From positions 248,001-312,000 of the forward strand of contig CAVRFX010000016.1 of NCBI GenBank assembly GCA_963720645.1: DNA of 64,000 nt, given 5' to 3'. The notes below the pieces were generated by a model. The model made no database searches. It had not been told where the DNA came from and saw only the letters and a list, made by a program, of their open reading frames with translations. Each line of letters starts with the position of its first letter. Within the stretch, counting starts at the first letter, position 1. Position numbers and translations under genes: made by a program. Source of the DNA: RYN-230 sp963720645 (lineage in GTDB: Bacteria; Actinomycetota; Actinomycetes; Streptosporangiales; Streptosporangiaceae). Of this stretch, positions 18,809-27,660 are shown piece by piece.

Positions 18809-19534
18809 GAGCCTCGGCGACGGTCCCTCACCCAGGTCCCCCACCAGGTCAGCGCCATGGGGCCGTCCTGCGAGCGCCCGGATGTGCTCCGGCACGCCGA
18901 TGCCCGGGGCGAGCGTGGGGTCGGGCTGCTGCTCACCGAACGTGAGGGCCGCAGGCAGGACCCCTGCCCAGACGTCCAGCCCGTGGTCGGCCGGGTCGTC
19001 AGCCGGGGGCCCGCTCCGCACCTTCACCGACGCCTCGGTGAGCGGGACCTCCAGGACCGCGGTCGCGGCCATTTCCTTGCGGGACGGCGGCCTCGCGGCC
19101 TCCCACCGGCCCGGCACCAGCTGCTCGGTGATGACCCGCAGCCCGTGCATCCGCCCATCCTCGTCCCGGACCAGCCGGGCGGTCCCGAACACCACCGCGC
19201 ACCGGTAGTTCATCGAGTGGCTGAACACCGCCCGCGCGCAGACGATCCCGTCGAGGTGCGTGACCGTGACGCACACCTCCTGCCCGTCGGCGGCCAGCAG
19301 GCTCCGGTTGGCGGACGAGCCGTGCAGGTAGAGGCGGTCACCGTCGCGGCCGTACGCGGTCGGCAGCACGACCGGGACGCCGTCGATGGTCACGCCCAGA
19401 TGGCAGATCAGGCCGGCGTCGAGCACCGCGTACAGGTCCTCGCGGCCGGTCTGGCCGCGCTCCTTGTGCCGGTGCAGGGTGGTCCGCGGCGTGCCGGACA
19501 GGCCGGCGGCAGGTAGCGGAGTCTCAGTGCTCAT
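18806..19534 (-). CDS. pyridoxamine 5'-phosphate oxidase family FMN-binding protein
   Basis: 242 residues. Split-barrel flavin-binding fold with LICHLGVTIDGVPVVLPTAY, LYLHGSSANRSLL and the MNYRCAVVFGTARLV strand typical of PPOX-like proteins. Divergent from a MocR/PdxR-type activator, a pairing frequent in actinobacteria and suggestive of vitamin B6 metabolism. This branch is not the classical PdxH, so its substrate is open. Its promoter region contains three AAGTGG-type sites (see 19554-19606). Confidence 0.85.
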   Translation of the reverse strand: MSTETPLPAAGLSGTPRTTLHRHKERGQTGREDLYAVLDAGLICHLGVTIDGVPVVLPTAYGRDGDRLYLHGSSANRSLLAADGQEVCVTVTHLDGIVCARAVFSHSMNYRCAVVFGTARLVRDEDGRMHGLRVITEQLVPGRWEAARPPSRKEMAATAVLEVPLTEASVKVRSGPPADDPADHGLDVWAGVLPAALTFGEQQPDPTLAPGIGVPEHIRALAGRPHGADLVGDLGEGPSPRL

Positions 19535-19553
19535 GATGGACTACGGTACCGAG

Positions 19554-19606
19554 GAAGTGGACCGTTGACTGTAGCCACTTCACCGGAAGATCTGATGACC
19601 ACTTTC
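19554..19606. promoter_or_regulatory. candidate MocR/PdxR operator cluster
   Basis: Three copies of an AAGTGG core: GAAGTGGACCG at 19554-19564 on plus, GAAGTGGCTA at 19572-19581 on minus, GAAAGTGGTCA at 19596-19606 on minus. The Corynebacterium PdxR motif is AAAGTGGW(T)CTA, so these match the family site. They fill the region between the two divergent starts. Confidence 0.6.
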
Positions 19607-21339
19607 CCTCCGGGGCCGGTGCAGGCCCCGCGGCAGGCGCACGCGCGGCAGGCGCCACGCGCGCCGCCAGGCGCCGGCCCGCCAGGCGCCGGCACGCCAG
19701 GCACCGGCGCGCCAGGCACCGGCCCGGCAGGCGCGCGCGCGGCCCTCCTCCCCGCGCCTGGCCGTCGAGCTGGCGGTGGCCGCCGACCGGAACGGGCCGC
19801 TGCCGCTCACGGGGCAGATCGCGCAGCAGCTGCGTGAGGCCCTCGCGGACGGCCGGCTGGCCGCCGGTGAGCGGCTCCCGTCCACCCGCGCGCTGGCCGC
19901 CGCGCTGGGCGTGAGCCGGACCGTGGTCACCGCCGCCTACACCCAGCTGTTCGCGGAGGGCTGGCTGGAGGGACGGCACGGTTCGGGGACCTACGTGGCA
20001 CCGGGTGCCGCCTCCCGGCCGCCGGGGGGTGGCGCTGATCCGGCTCCCCGCCCGGCGGGCCCGGGGCCCGGCCAGCGGGCCCCGGCGGCCCCGGCCCGGC
20101 GGCCTTCCCCGTCTCAGCTGGCCCCGTCTCAGCTGGCCCCCTCTCAGCTGGCCCCCTCTCAGCTGGCCCCGCCTCCGCCGGGCCCGTCTCAGCTGGCCCT
20201 GCCCCAGCCGGGCCCGCCCCAGCTGGCCCCGTCTCCGCCGGGCCCGTCTCCGGACGGGCCGGCCGCGGTTACCCTGAGGCCGGGCATCCCGTGGCAGGCC
20301 GGCATCGACCCCGCGGCCTGGCGCCGGGCGTGGCGCCACGCCGGGACGCAGCCGGTACCCGCCCGCCCCGATCCCCGCGGCCGCGCGGACCTGCGTGAGG
20401 CCCTCACCGGTTACCTGCGGCGCAGCCGCGGCGTGTGGGCCTCCGCAGACCAGATCCTGGTCACCCGCGGCGTGTCGGCGGGCCTCGGCCTGGTTGCCTC
20501 CGCCCTGCTCCGGCCGGGGGACCGGGTCGGCGTCGAGGAACCCGGGTACCAGGCGGCCCGGGCGGTCTTCGCCTCCCGCGGCGCCCGGCTGGTGCCCGTG
20601 CCGGGTGGACGGCGACGGCCTGGTGGTGGACGAGCTCCCGGCCGGCCTGCGGCTCGTGTACACGACACCCGCGCACCAGTACCCGCTGGGTGGCCGCCTG
20701 CCGGTGCCCCGCCGCCAGGCGCTGGCCGCCTGGGCCCGGGCCACCGGGGCGCTCATCCTCGAGGACGACTACGACGGCGAGTTCCGCTACGACGTCGCGC
20801 CGCTGCCCACCCTGTTCGGCCTCGACCCGGACGTCGTCATCTACCTCGGCACCACGAGCAAGACCCTGACCCCGGCGCTCGGCGCGGGCTGGCTGGTCGC
20901 CCGGCCGGATCTCATCCCGGTGCTCACCGCGGCCGCGGCGGAGCTCGGCGAGCGGGTATCCGCGCCGGTCCAGCACGCCGTGACGGAGTTGCTGGCCGGC
21001 GGCGAGCTGGAGCGGCACGTGCGGCGGATGCGGCACGAGTACGCGCGGCGCCGCGCGGTGATGGTGGCGGTCCTCGGCGGCCTCACCGGCGACACCGCCG
21101 GGATGCACATGGTCCTGGAGCTGCCGCCCGGCACGGCCACGGCGGTGGCCGCGGCCGCCCGGGAGCGGGGCGTCGAGGTGGCCACGCTGGACCGCTACTT
21201 CGCCGGGCCGCCGGCCCGTGAGGGCCTGGTGCTCGGCTACGGCGCGGCCGACCTGGCCGGGGTCAGCCGGGGCTGCCAGGTCATCGCGGGGATCCTGGCC
21301 GGGTTGCCCGGCCCGCGCGCCGGCGTGGCCCCGCGCTGA
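19595..21339 (+). CDS. MocR/PdxR-type GntR regulator with aminotransferase domain (frameshifted)
   Basis: GntR winged helix (IAQQLREALADGRLAAGERL, LGVSRTVVTAAYTQLFAEGW) joined to a fold-type I aminotransferase-like domain with the PLP lysine in LGTTSKTLTPALGAGWLVA. Likely senses PLP and controls B6 genes such as the divergent PPOX. ATG 19595 is the best start, but the frame must change in a GC-dinucleotide run near 19735 (two bases) and again at 20601-20606, where one base is extra. Two 15-bp tandem repeats, in the N-terminal tail and in the linker, make the protein longer than usual. The start is less certain than the rest. Confidence 0.82.
19667..19726 (+). repeat. 15-bp tandem repeat x4 in the MocR N-terminal tail
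   Basis: Four consecutive 15-bp units starting CCAGGC (19667, 19682, 19697, 19712), encoding PGAGP-like pentapeptides upstream of the winged helix. Confidence 0.85.
20111..20260 (+). repeat. 15-bp tandem repeat, about 10 units, in the MocR linker
   Basis: Units of GTCTCAGCTGGCCCC and variants, in frame, encoding SQLAP/PPPGP pentapeptides between the DNA-binding and aminotransferase domains. The first four units are nearly identical; later ones are diverged. Confidence 0.9.
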
Positions 21340-22265
21340 CCGCTCAGCGAGCCGGTCAGCCGCTCGATGTCGATCGCCCCCGGGCCGGCCCCCCGGCAGC
21401 CCGGTACCTGGCAGGCGCCGAAGTGGCCGCCATGGGCCCAGTTCCGGCGGCGCTGGTGCCCGGGCCGGATCGTGCCCGGGAAGGGTGACGGGCGCCCGGC
21501 GGGCCAGCGGCGTGCCACGTGCCACGAGTCGAGCCAGCTGACGATCTCACGCAGGCGCAGCAGCGGGCCGTCGGTGAACGGTGCCCACGCGTGGCCGATC
21601 ACGCCGATCTGCACGCAGGCCCGGCCCTCGGTGTTGACCCCGGCCAGACCGTCCCGCGCGGGCGGCGCGATCGGCTCCCCCGGAGGCCGGGCTGCCACCG
21701 TGGCCTGCTGGCGCCGGCCGCGGCCGTGGGTCCAGCCGGCGCCCGGCGTCCAGTCGGCCCCATGGGTCCAGGCCGGATTCAGGGTCCGGTCCGGATCCTC
21801 ATCCCAGTCCGGCTCCTGCGCCCACCCGTGGCCGCTTGCCCAGCGGTTCCGCTGGTGCCAGTCGCTGTCCCCGGCCCACGGGCGCCCGGCGCCGGATCCC
21901 GGCCCCTGATCCGCCGCCTCCGCCCCGCCGGATCCGGCCCCCCGGCCCGGCTGTCCCCAGCCGGGCGCTGGACCCCAGCCCAGCCCTGCTGACCTGGGCC
22001 CCCAGTGCGGCCCCCCGGCCCAGCCGAGCGCCCGCCCCGCCCGGACCGCCGGGATCAGCTGGGCCACGTCACCCGAGAGCGGATTCCACACCAGATGCGA
22101 GGGGCGGCCCAGCTCGATGAGGTGCTCCGCCGCGGCCCGCGCCGACACCGACATGGGGTCGGCGTGCAGCACCAGCCAGACCGCCCGCGGGGCGCCGCCC
22201 TTCAGGCGGCCGCCATCGGCGGCTGCAGAGAATCGCTCGGCCCCCGGCATCCACGCGTCAGTCAC
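21237..22265 (-). CDS. N-acetylmuramoyl-L-alanine amidase-like protein with Trp/Gly-rich insert
   Basis: 342 residues from GTG 22265 behind GGAAGGA. The N-terminal part (VWLVLHADPMSVSARAAAEH, HLVWNPLSGDVAQLIPA) and the C-terminal part (EGRACVQIGVIGHAW, HGGHFGACQVPG, GAIDIERL) resemble actinobacterial amidase_2-fold proteins, where His residues bind zinc. Between them lies about 100 residues rich in Trp, Gly and Pro (WGPAPGWGQPG, WTHGADWTPGAGWTHG) that I do not expect in this family. No signal peptide. Its 3' end overlaps the convergent MocR gene by 103 bp, so the extreme C-terminus may be mis-framed. The function is inferred from pattern only. Confidence 0.6.
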   Translation of the reverse strand: MTDAWMPGAERFSAAADGGRLKGGAPRAVWLVLHADPMSVSARAAAEHLIELGRPSHLVWNPLSGDVAQLIPAVRAGRALGWAGGPHWGPRSAGLGWGPAPGWGQPGRGAGSGGAEAADQGPGSGAGRPWAGDSDWHQRNRWASGHGWAQEPDWDEDPDRTLNPAWTHGADWTPGAGWTHGRGRRQQATVAARPPGEPIAPPARDGLAGVNTEGRACVQIGVIGHAWAPFTDGPLLRLREIVSWLDSWHVARRWPAGRPSPFPGTIRPGHQRRRNWAHGGHFGACQVPGCRGAGPGAIDIERLTGSLSGQRGATPARGPGNPARIPAMTWQPRLTPARSAAP

Positions 22266-22281
22266 TACGATCCTTCCGAGG

Positions 22282-22291
22282 GGTCTAGACC
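22282..22291. promoter_or_regulatory. palindrome between divergent genes
   Basis: GGTCTAGACC, a perfect 10-bp palindrome 17 bp upstream of the amidase-like gene. Could be an operator; too short to be sure. Confidence 0.3.
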
Positions 22292-22406
22292 TATGTCCGA
22301 TCTGGCTCCCTTTAAGTACCTACGCCAGGGCAGCCCAATAGTCCAGAGCCCGTGCCCAGCACCGGTGGGCGGCCCCCGGCACCAACGCGGGACAGGAGTG
22401 AGGGCT

Positions 22407-23482
22407 GTGGCGGATGACAATGTCCCCGGGATCGATGACGTCCCGCGGCTCGGCCGCTGGCTGCACGAGAACCGGATCACGCCGACCGGGGTGCCGCCCC
22501 GGGTGCGGCTGATCGCCGGCGGCCGGTCCAACCTGACCTATCTGCTGGAGCCGGGGGGAAGGCCCCGTGGCTGGTGCTGCGGCGACCCCCGCTCGGCCAT
22601 GTGCTGCCGACGGCGCACGACATGAGCCGTGAGTTCCGGGTGCTCAGTGCGCTGGCGGGCACCGACGTCCCGGTGCCCGCCCCGGTCGCCCTGTGCCCGG
22701 ACACCGACGTGATCGGGGCGCCGTTCTACCTGATGGGGTACGTGGCCGGGCTGGTGCTGCGCAGCGCCGAGGACGGGGCCCGCTTCACCCCCGGTCAGGC
22801 GCGGCAGCTGTCCGAGAGCTTCACGGACATGCTCGCCGCGATCCACGGGGTGGACCTGGCCGCCAGCGGGCTGGCCAGCTTCGGGCGCCCCGAGGGCTAC
22901 ATGGAACGGCAGCTGGCCCGCTGGCAGCGGCAGTGGGAACTGTCGGCCACCCGGGAGATGCCGGGTTACGAAGAACTCACCCAGCGGCTTGCGGCGGATC
23001 TGCCGGGCCGGTCCGGGTCCGGCCCGGCCGGCACCCTGGTGCATGGCGACTACCGGCTCGACAACATGCTGGTCGCGCTGGAGTCCGGCGACTCCGCCCG
23101 GCCCTCCATCGAGGCCGTCCTGGACTGGGAGATGTCCACCCTGGGCGACCCGCTCGCGGACCTGGGGCTGGCCCTCGTCTACTGGACGGAGCCGGGCGAC
23201 GGGGACTCGCTGGACGTCGAGTGGGCTCCTGAGGTCACCACCGCGCCGGGGTTCATGACCCGGGCTGAGATCGCCAGGCGGTACGCCGCGGTGACCGGGC
23301 GGGATGTCAGCGCGCTCGGCTACTACATGGCGTTCGGCTGCTTCAAGCTCGCCGTGGTGCTCGAGGGCATCCACGCCAGGTTCCTGCAGAAGAAGACCGT
23401 CGGCGAGGGCTTCGAGCGGGAGGGACCGGCGGTCGCGTCGCTCATCCAGCGGGCGCACCGGCTGCTCGACGAGGGTGTCTGA
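22407..23482 (+). CDS. aminoglycoside-phosphotransferase-fold family protein (frameshifted)
   Basis: About 358 residues. GTG 22407 is preceded by ACAGGAG. Kinase-like features: N-terminal RLIAGGRSNLTY nucleotide-binding segment, catalytic HGDYRLDNM and metal-binding LDWEMSTLGDPLADLG. Close in pattern to the 'phosphotransferase family' found beside acyl-CoA dehydrogenases (ACAD10-like), which act on hydroxyacyl substrates. One G is missing from the G6 run at 22553-22558; adding it restores PGGKAPWLVLRRPPL. Confidence 0.82.
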
Positions 23483-23525
23483 GCCGCTCCCGGCCCAGCC
23501 GGGGAAATCGGTCCAGACAAGGAAA

Positions 23526-23756
23526 TGAGGTCCGGCACCCCGCTCTGGCCGGACCTCACGTCCCATCCCCGGCTAGTGGCCCGGTGAAAACTCGCGCCGG
23601 GCCGACCGTGCCGGGGGGCTACCGTGAGGTCCGGCACCCCGCTCTGGCCGGACCCCACGCCCTGCTCTCCGGCTGATCGCCCGGGCCAGCCTGGCGCCCG
23701 GTGGTCTTCCGGAGAAGTACCGTGAGGCCCGACGCCCCGCTCTCGTCGGGCCTCAC
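23526..23756. repeat. array of three related hairpins, ~98-bp spacing
   Basis: Hairpins at 23526-23558, 23624-23658 and 23722-23756 share a loop core CCCCGCTCT and stems beginning TGAGG. Stems are 11, 12 and 13 bp. Hairpin 3 differs from hairpin 1 at two base pairs (T-A to C-G and G-C to A-T), both compensated. Hairpin 2 has one A/C mismatch on plus, which is a G-U pair on minus. Sequence between hairpins is also partly repeated and includes a GC-rich smaller inverted repeat. Lies between convergent stop codons (23482 and 23841). Confidence 0.85.
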
Positions 23757-23840
23757 AATGAAGACGCGGGGCTCGCCGGGGGGGTTGTCATCGATCCGTA
23801 AGAAATTTTCCCGGGGCTCCGGCGGCCCGAGTCGTGCCTG

Positions 23841-25600
23841 CTAGCCCCCGCAATTGGGGGAGCAGAGCCGCCGGGCGATCGCGCTGAAGAACACCTTGCT
23901 GATCTGCGCGGGGTTGGTGATGTTGTACGCCTGGCCGCCGGTCGCGCTGGCGATCCGCTGCAGCGCGGCGAAGTCACCGGCGTTGCCGAACTTGATGATG
24001 ATGATCTCCACCCGCCGCCGCGGGTTGTACAGCGTGCGCAGCTGCCGGATCAGGTCCGGGGCTGAGATATCGCCGGGGGCGTTGTCCACCCCGGCCGTCA
24101 TGACCAGGACCGCGTTGTCGTAGCGGGACTGGTAGGTGCGGGTCATTTCCTTGAAGCCGGCCAGGATCGAGCCGTACAGCGCCGCGGGCAGGGGGACCGG
24201 GTTGCCGGTCTTGGCTACCGCCGCGACCTGCTGGCGCCGGGTGATCAGCCCGAGGGGGGCGGGCAGCGGGCCGACGGACACCAGCTGCTTGTAGGGCAGG
24301 TTCCCGTTCAGGTGACTGGCGAACGCCCAGTCACCCATCTGGGTGCTGTCCGGGAACTGGGCCAGGCCCAGGGTCGCGGCCTGCGCGAGCACCTGTTCCA
24401 GGGTGGGCCCGCCGGGGGCGACCGGGGTGGCCATCTGCTTCGAGACGTCCAGCAGCACCAGGTCGCGGGATCCGAGGCTGAGCCGCTGCCAGGCCTGGAG
24501 GCTGGTCGCCGCCTCGCCGGGGGCGGTCGCCGGGGAGACGGCCGGCCGCCGGCGGTCAGGCCGTACTGGCTGATCCAGGCCGGTGCGGTCCCGGTGGCGG
24601 AGCGGAAACCCTCGTAGCGCACGTAGGACGCCGCATAGGTCGACCGCAGCGCCTTCTCGAAGGCCCGGGCCGCCTTCAGCTTCAGCCGGTCCGAGGTGGT
24701 CGTCACGTAGGGGTAGTCCAGCTGCGGCGTTCCCTGAATCGGGTAGCGGCCGGACAGCTGGTCCTGCTGGTGGGCCCGGTCGTACTGCGCGACGGCCTGC
24801 TCGGAAGCGATCGTGACCGGGCGGTCGTCCCGCTGGGCCAGGCTGGCCAGCGTGGCCAGGGCGCCGTCACTCCCCGAATCGCGGGTGACCTGGACGTTGA
24901 ACACGAAGTCGGCGAACGCGGCCAGGGTCTTGGCGCCCGTGCCGAGCACCTTCTGGAGCATCTGCTGAAGCTGGATCAACGTGGCCAGCCCGGCGGAACT
25001 CTGCGCGGGATCCGGGAACTCCACGTGCAGCCCCAGGGCGGAGGCGGGCCCGCCGACCCGCTGCGGGAGCAGGAACTGCCAGCCCACCGACGTGCCGAAG
25101 GCCGGCATCTGCATGGCCACCGACCGGGGCATCACGATCATCAGCGGGGACCTGGCCACCGTGATCCCGGTGGGCTGGACTAGCTGGGCCCCCGCCGGGG
25201 AGCTGCGGGCCACATCGACCCAGAGTGAGGAGTCCGGGATCCAGGCGTCGAACCCGGCGTGGCCGGATGGTGACTTGAGCCCGGACACCTCCGCGGCCGC
25301 GGTCGACGGCTGCACCTTGATCACGTGGACCACGGCGCAGTGCCCGTCCACGTTGTTGCGCTGCTGGTTGAACCACCTGCCGACGTGCTCGATCGCGGGG
25401 GCGACCTCATCCGCGGCGGCCACGTTGACCACGACCGGGTGGTCGGTGCAGGACGTACGGGCCACGACCGCTTCCGCGCCGAACGCGACCAGCAGCGTCG
25501 CGGCGATCACGCCGGCCAGCGTCAGTGCGATCAGCGTGATCCGGCGCGGTCTGCGCCGCGGCTCGCGGCGGCCCGGATGCCCGGTGACTCCAGCGTTCAC
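23841..25600 (-). CDS. substrate-binding-like and von Willebrand A domain protein (frameshifted)
   Basis: About 586 residues. An N-terminal basic stretch and one membrane helix or signal anchor (LIALTLAGVIAATLLVAFGA) export it. Residues ~55-400 look like a periplasmic solute-binding fold (VVVNVAAADEVAPAIEHVGR, WIPDSSLWVDVA). The C-terminal vWA domain starts LLDVSKQMATPV; the MIDAS is degenerate (D-x-S-x-Q instead of D-x-S-x-S). It continues VLVMTAGVDNAPGDIS. This domain pair recurs in actinobacteria, with unknown role, probably envelope-associated. One missing base near 24540 joins the two frames. Confidence 0.78.
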
Positions 25601-25638
25601 GGCGTCCCTCGGTCAGGAAATCCGTGGTCCCCCACGGT

Positions 25639-25665
25639 ATTGCTCCCCGACTTTATCGGGGCAAT
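25639..25665. other. bulged inverted repeat between divergent genes
   Basis: ATTG + CCCCGA pairs with TCGGGG + CAAT around a CTTTA loop, with a two-base bulge. Lies in the 107-bp divergent promoter region; may be an operator or an upstream hairpin. Confidence 0.4.
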
Positions 25666-25695
25666 GCCGGACAGATCAGGCGGTTCAGCGGTTTG

Positions 25696-25710
25696 TAATC
25701 TGTCAGGGTG
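25696..25710 (+). promoter_or_regulatory. leaderless promoter -10 and GTG start
   Basis: TAATCT at 25696-25701, six bases, then GTG 25708. Confidence 0.6.
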
Positions 25711-26595
25711 GCTGGCCCTATCGAGGTCCGCGACCCCGCCGATCCGCGGCTCGCCGACTACGTCTCGCTGACCGATTCCGCCCTGCGTATCAGTATGGAG
25801 GCGCGGGACGGGGTTTTCGTTGCGGAAGGGGAAAAGGTCATCCGCCGGGCCCTCGCCGCGGGGTTCCCGGCCCGGTCCCTGCTCGTCACGGCCGGGCGGC
25901 TGGCCCGGCTGGGCAGCCTGGCCCGGGAGTGCGGCGCCCCGGTCTACGTGGTGCCAGACGAGGTCGCCCGCCGGCTCACCGGCTACCAGGTGCACCGGGG
26001 CGCGCTGGCCTCGATGGCCCGGCGCGAACTGCCTCCGGTGGCCGGGGTGCTGGACGGCGCGCGCCGGGTGGTGGTCCTGGAGGACCTGGTCGACCACGGC
26101 AACGTCGGGGCGATCTTCCGCTGCGCGGCGGCGTTCGGCACCGATGCGGTGATCTTGTCGCCGCGCTGCGCCGACCCGCTCTACCGGCGGTCGGTCAAGG
26201 TGTCCATGGGCGCGGTCTTCGCGATCCCGTACGCCCGGATGACCGACTGGTACGCCGGCCTGGCGCAGCTGCGCGCGGCCGGGTTCCGGGTCCTCGCCCT
26301 CACCCCGGACCAGGCCGCCGTGCCGATCGGCGCCGCGCTCGGGCCGGGAAGCCAGCCGGGCGGGCGGGTCGCGCTGCTGCTCGGCACCGAGGGCGACGGC
26401 CTGTCCTCACGCTGGATGCACGAAGCCGACGAGCGCGTGTGCATCCCGATGGCCCCGCACGCCAGGGCGGCCGGGGTGGACTCCCTCAACGTCGTCGCGG
26501 CGGCCGCCGTGGCCTGCCACGCCCTCACGTCCGCCGCCGGCCCCGCTGTTCCCCGTGATCACGGTCAATCCCTGCCACATAGCGCCCCGCTTTGA
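25708..26595 (+). CDS. TrmH/SpoU family RNA 2'-O-methyltransferase
   Basis: 295 residues. An N-terminal RNA-binding-like domain, then the SPOUT knot with motif 1 DHGNVGAIFRCAAAFGTDAV, motif 2 LLGTEGDGLS and motif 3 AAGVDSLNVVAAAAV. Methylates ribose 2'-OH of tRNA or rRNA; the target is unknown. It starts at a leaderless GTG. Its stop lies inside an inverted repeat shared with the convergent kinase gene. Confidence 0.92.
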   Translation: MAGPIEVRDPADPRLADYVSLTDSALRISMEARDGVFVAEGEKVIRRALAAGFPARSLLVTAGRLARLGSLARECGAPVYVVPDEVARRLTGYQVHRGALASMARRELPPVAGVLDGARRVVVLEDLVDHGNVGAIFRCAAAFGTDAVILSPRCADPLYRRSVKVSMGAVFAIPYARMTDWYAGLAQLRAAGFRVLALTPDQAAVPIGAALGPGSQPGGRVALLLGTEGDGLSSRWMHEADERVCIPMAPHARAAGVDSLNVVAAAAVACHALTSAAGPAVPRDHGQSLPHSAPL

Positions 26596-26610
26596 CCGGG
26601 ATCATGGAAC
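26548..26610. terminator. bidirectional hairpin between trmH-like and kinase genes
   Basis: Arms 26548-26568 and 26592-26610 pair through GTTCC, TGATC and CGGTCAA, with a small bulge. Both stop codons (26595 plus, 26602 minus) are within the second arm, only a few bases apart. Confidence 0.6.
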
Positions 26611-27660
26611 CAGCCGGCCATAGGCGGCGCGGAGGCGGTGCTCGGCGGCCGGGCCAGCGCCGGCCCGGTCCAGGCCCAGCAGCGCGGCGCCGGCGATCGG
26701 CGGCACCTGCACCACGCTGACCTCAGCGCGGCCCGCCTGGCTGGCCAGGCGCTCGGTGATCCAGCCGAGGAGCTGCGGGTCCCGGGCGGTGAGCACGCCG
26801 CCGCCCAGCACGACCGGGACCGTCAGGCCGGCCAGGCCGAGCCGCCGGATCACCGTGCCCGCCATCGTGACGATCTCGTCGGCCAGCCGGCTGACCAGGT
26901 CGCGCGCCACCTGATCGCCCTGGCCGGCCGCGGCCAGCAGCGGCGGGGCCAGGCCCTGCAGGTCGTCCTCGGAGATCTTGCCGAGGTGGATCGCCACCGC
27001 GACGTCGCGCACCTCGGGCACGCCGAAGTGACCGGCCACCACCTCGCGCAGCGCGGTCTGGGGCCCCCGGCCGTCCTCGGCGCGGATCGCCCACCACAGC
27101 GCGGCCCGGCCGAGGCCGTAGGCGCCGCCCCAGTCGCCGGTGATGCCGCCCAGGGCCAGGAACCCGGTGGTCCGGCCGTCCGGCGCGACGCCCACGCAGT
27201 TGATCCCGGCACCGCAGGTCACGGCCACCCCCCAGGGCTGGCCGCGGGGCGTGTCCAGGCCGGCCCGGAGCACCGCGAACGTGTCGTTGGCCACCTCGGT
27301 GGTCGTGCTCCACCCGGCGGCCGCGATCATGCCGGCGAGCCGTTCCTCTTCCTCGGGCAGATCGGCGTTGGCCATGCAGGCCACGGTGTGCGCCGCGGCC
27401 GGCCAGCCGCCCGGCAGTCCCGCGCCGGCCGCGGCCGCGCCGATCACCTCGCCGATCGCGGCCAGCACGGGCGGCGTGGGGAACGTGCGCACCCCGGGAC
27501 CGCGGCCCCCGGCGAGCAGCGTGCCGTCCCCGGCCACCAGCGCGATGTCGGTCTTGCTGTTCCCGCCGTCGATGGCCAGGACGGCGGCCAGCTCCCTGCT
27601 CGCTGGCGAGGCCCCGGGGGGTCGTCCCTCCGGGCCGGCCGGGTCCGGCGGCCCCGTCAT
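26602..27660 (-). CDS. BadF/BcrA/NAGK-type sugar kinase (GlcNAc kinase-like)
   Basis: 352 residues. ATP-binding AIDGGNSKTDIALVAGDGTLL at residue ~30, second phosphate loop TCGAGINCVGVA, and GDWGGAYGLGRAALWWAIRA, diagnostic of eukaryotic-type N-acetylglucosamine kinases and relatives. Last gene of the oligosaccharide operon; its ATG overlaps the GH4 stop (ATGA). It likely phosphorylates a (amino)sugar released from the imported oligosaccharide. The exact sugar is inferred only from context. Confidence 0.88.
   Translation of the reverse strand: MTGPPDPAGPEGRPPGASPASRELAAVLAIDGGNSKTDIALVAGDGTLLAGGRGPGVRTFPTPPVLAAIGEVIGAAAAGAGLPGGWPAAAHTVACMANADLPEEEERLAGMIAAAGWSTTTEVANDTFAVLRAGLDTPRGQPWGVAVTCGAGINCVGVAPDGRTTGFLALGGITGDWGGAYGLGRAALWWAIRAEDGRGPQTALREVVAGHFGVPEVRDVAVAIHLGKISEDDLQGLAPPLLAAAGQGDQVARDLVSRLADEIVTMAGTVIRRLGLAGLTVPVVLGGGVLTARDPQLLGWITERLASQAGRAEVSVVQVPPIAGAALLGLDRAGAGPAAEHRLRAAYGRLVP

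Noticed and set aside
23526..23756. CRISPR array
   Set aside because: Only three units, palindromic and diverged, with 65-bp spacers that are themselves related; no cas genes.
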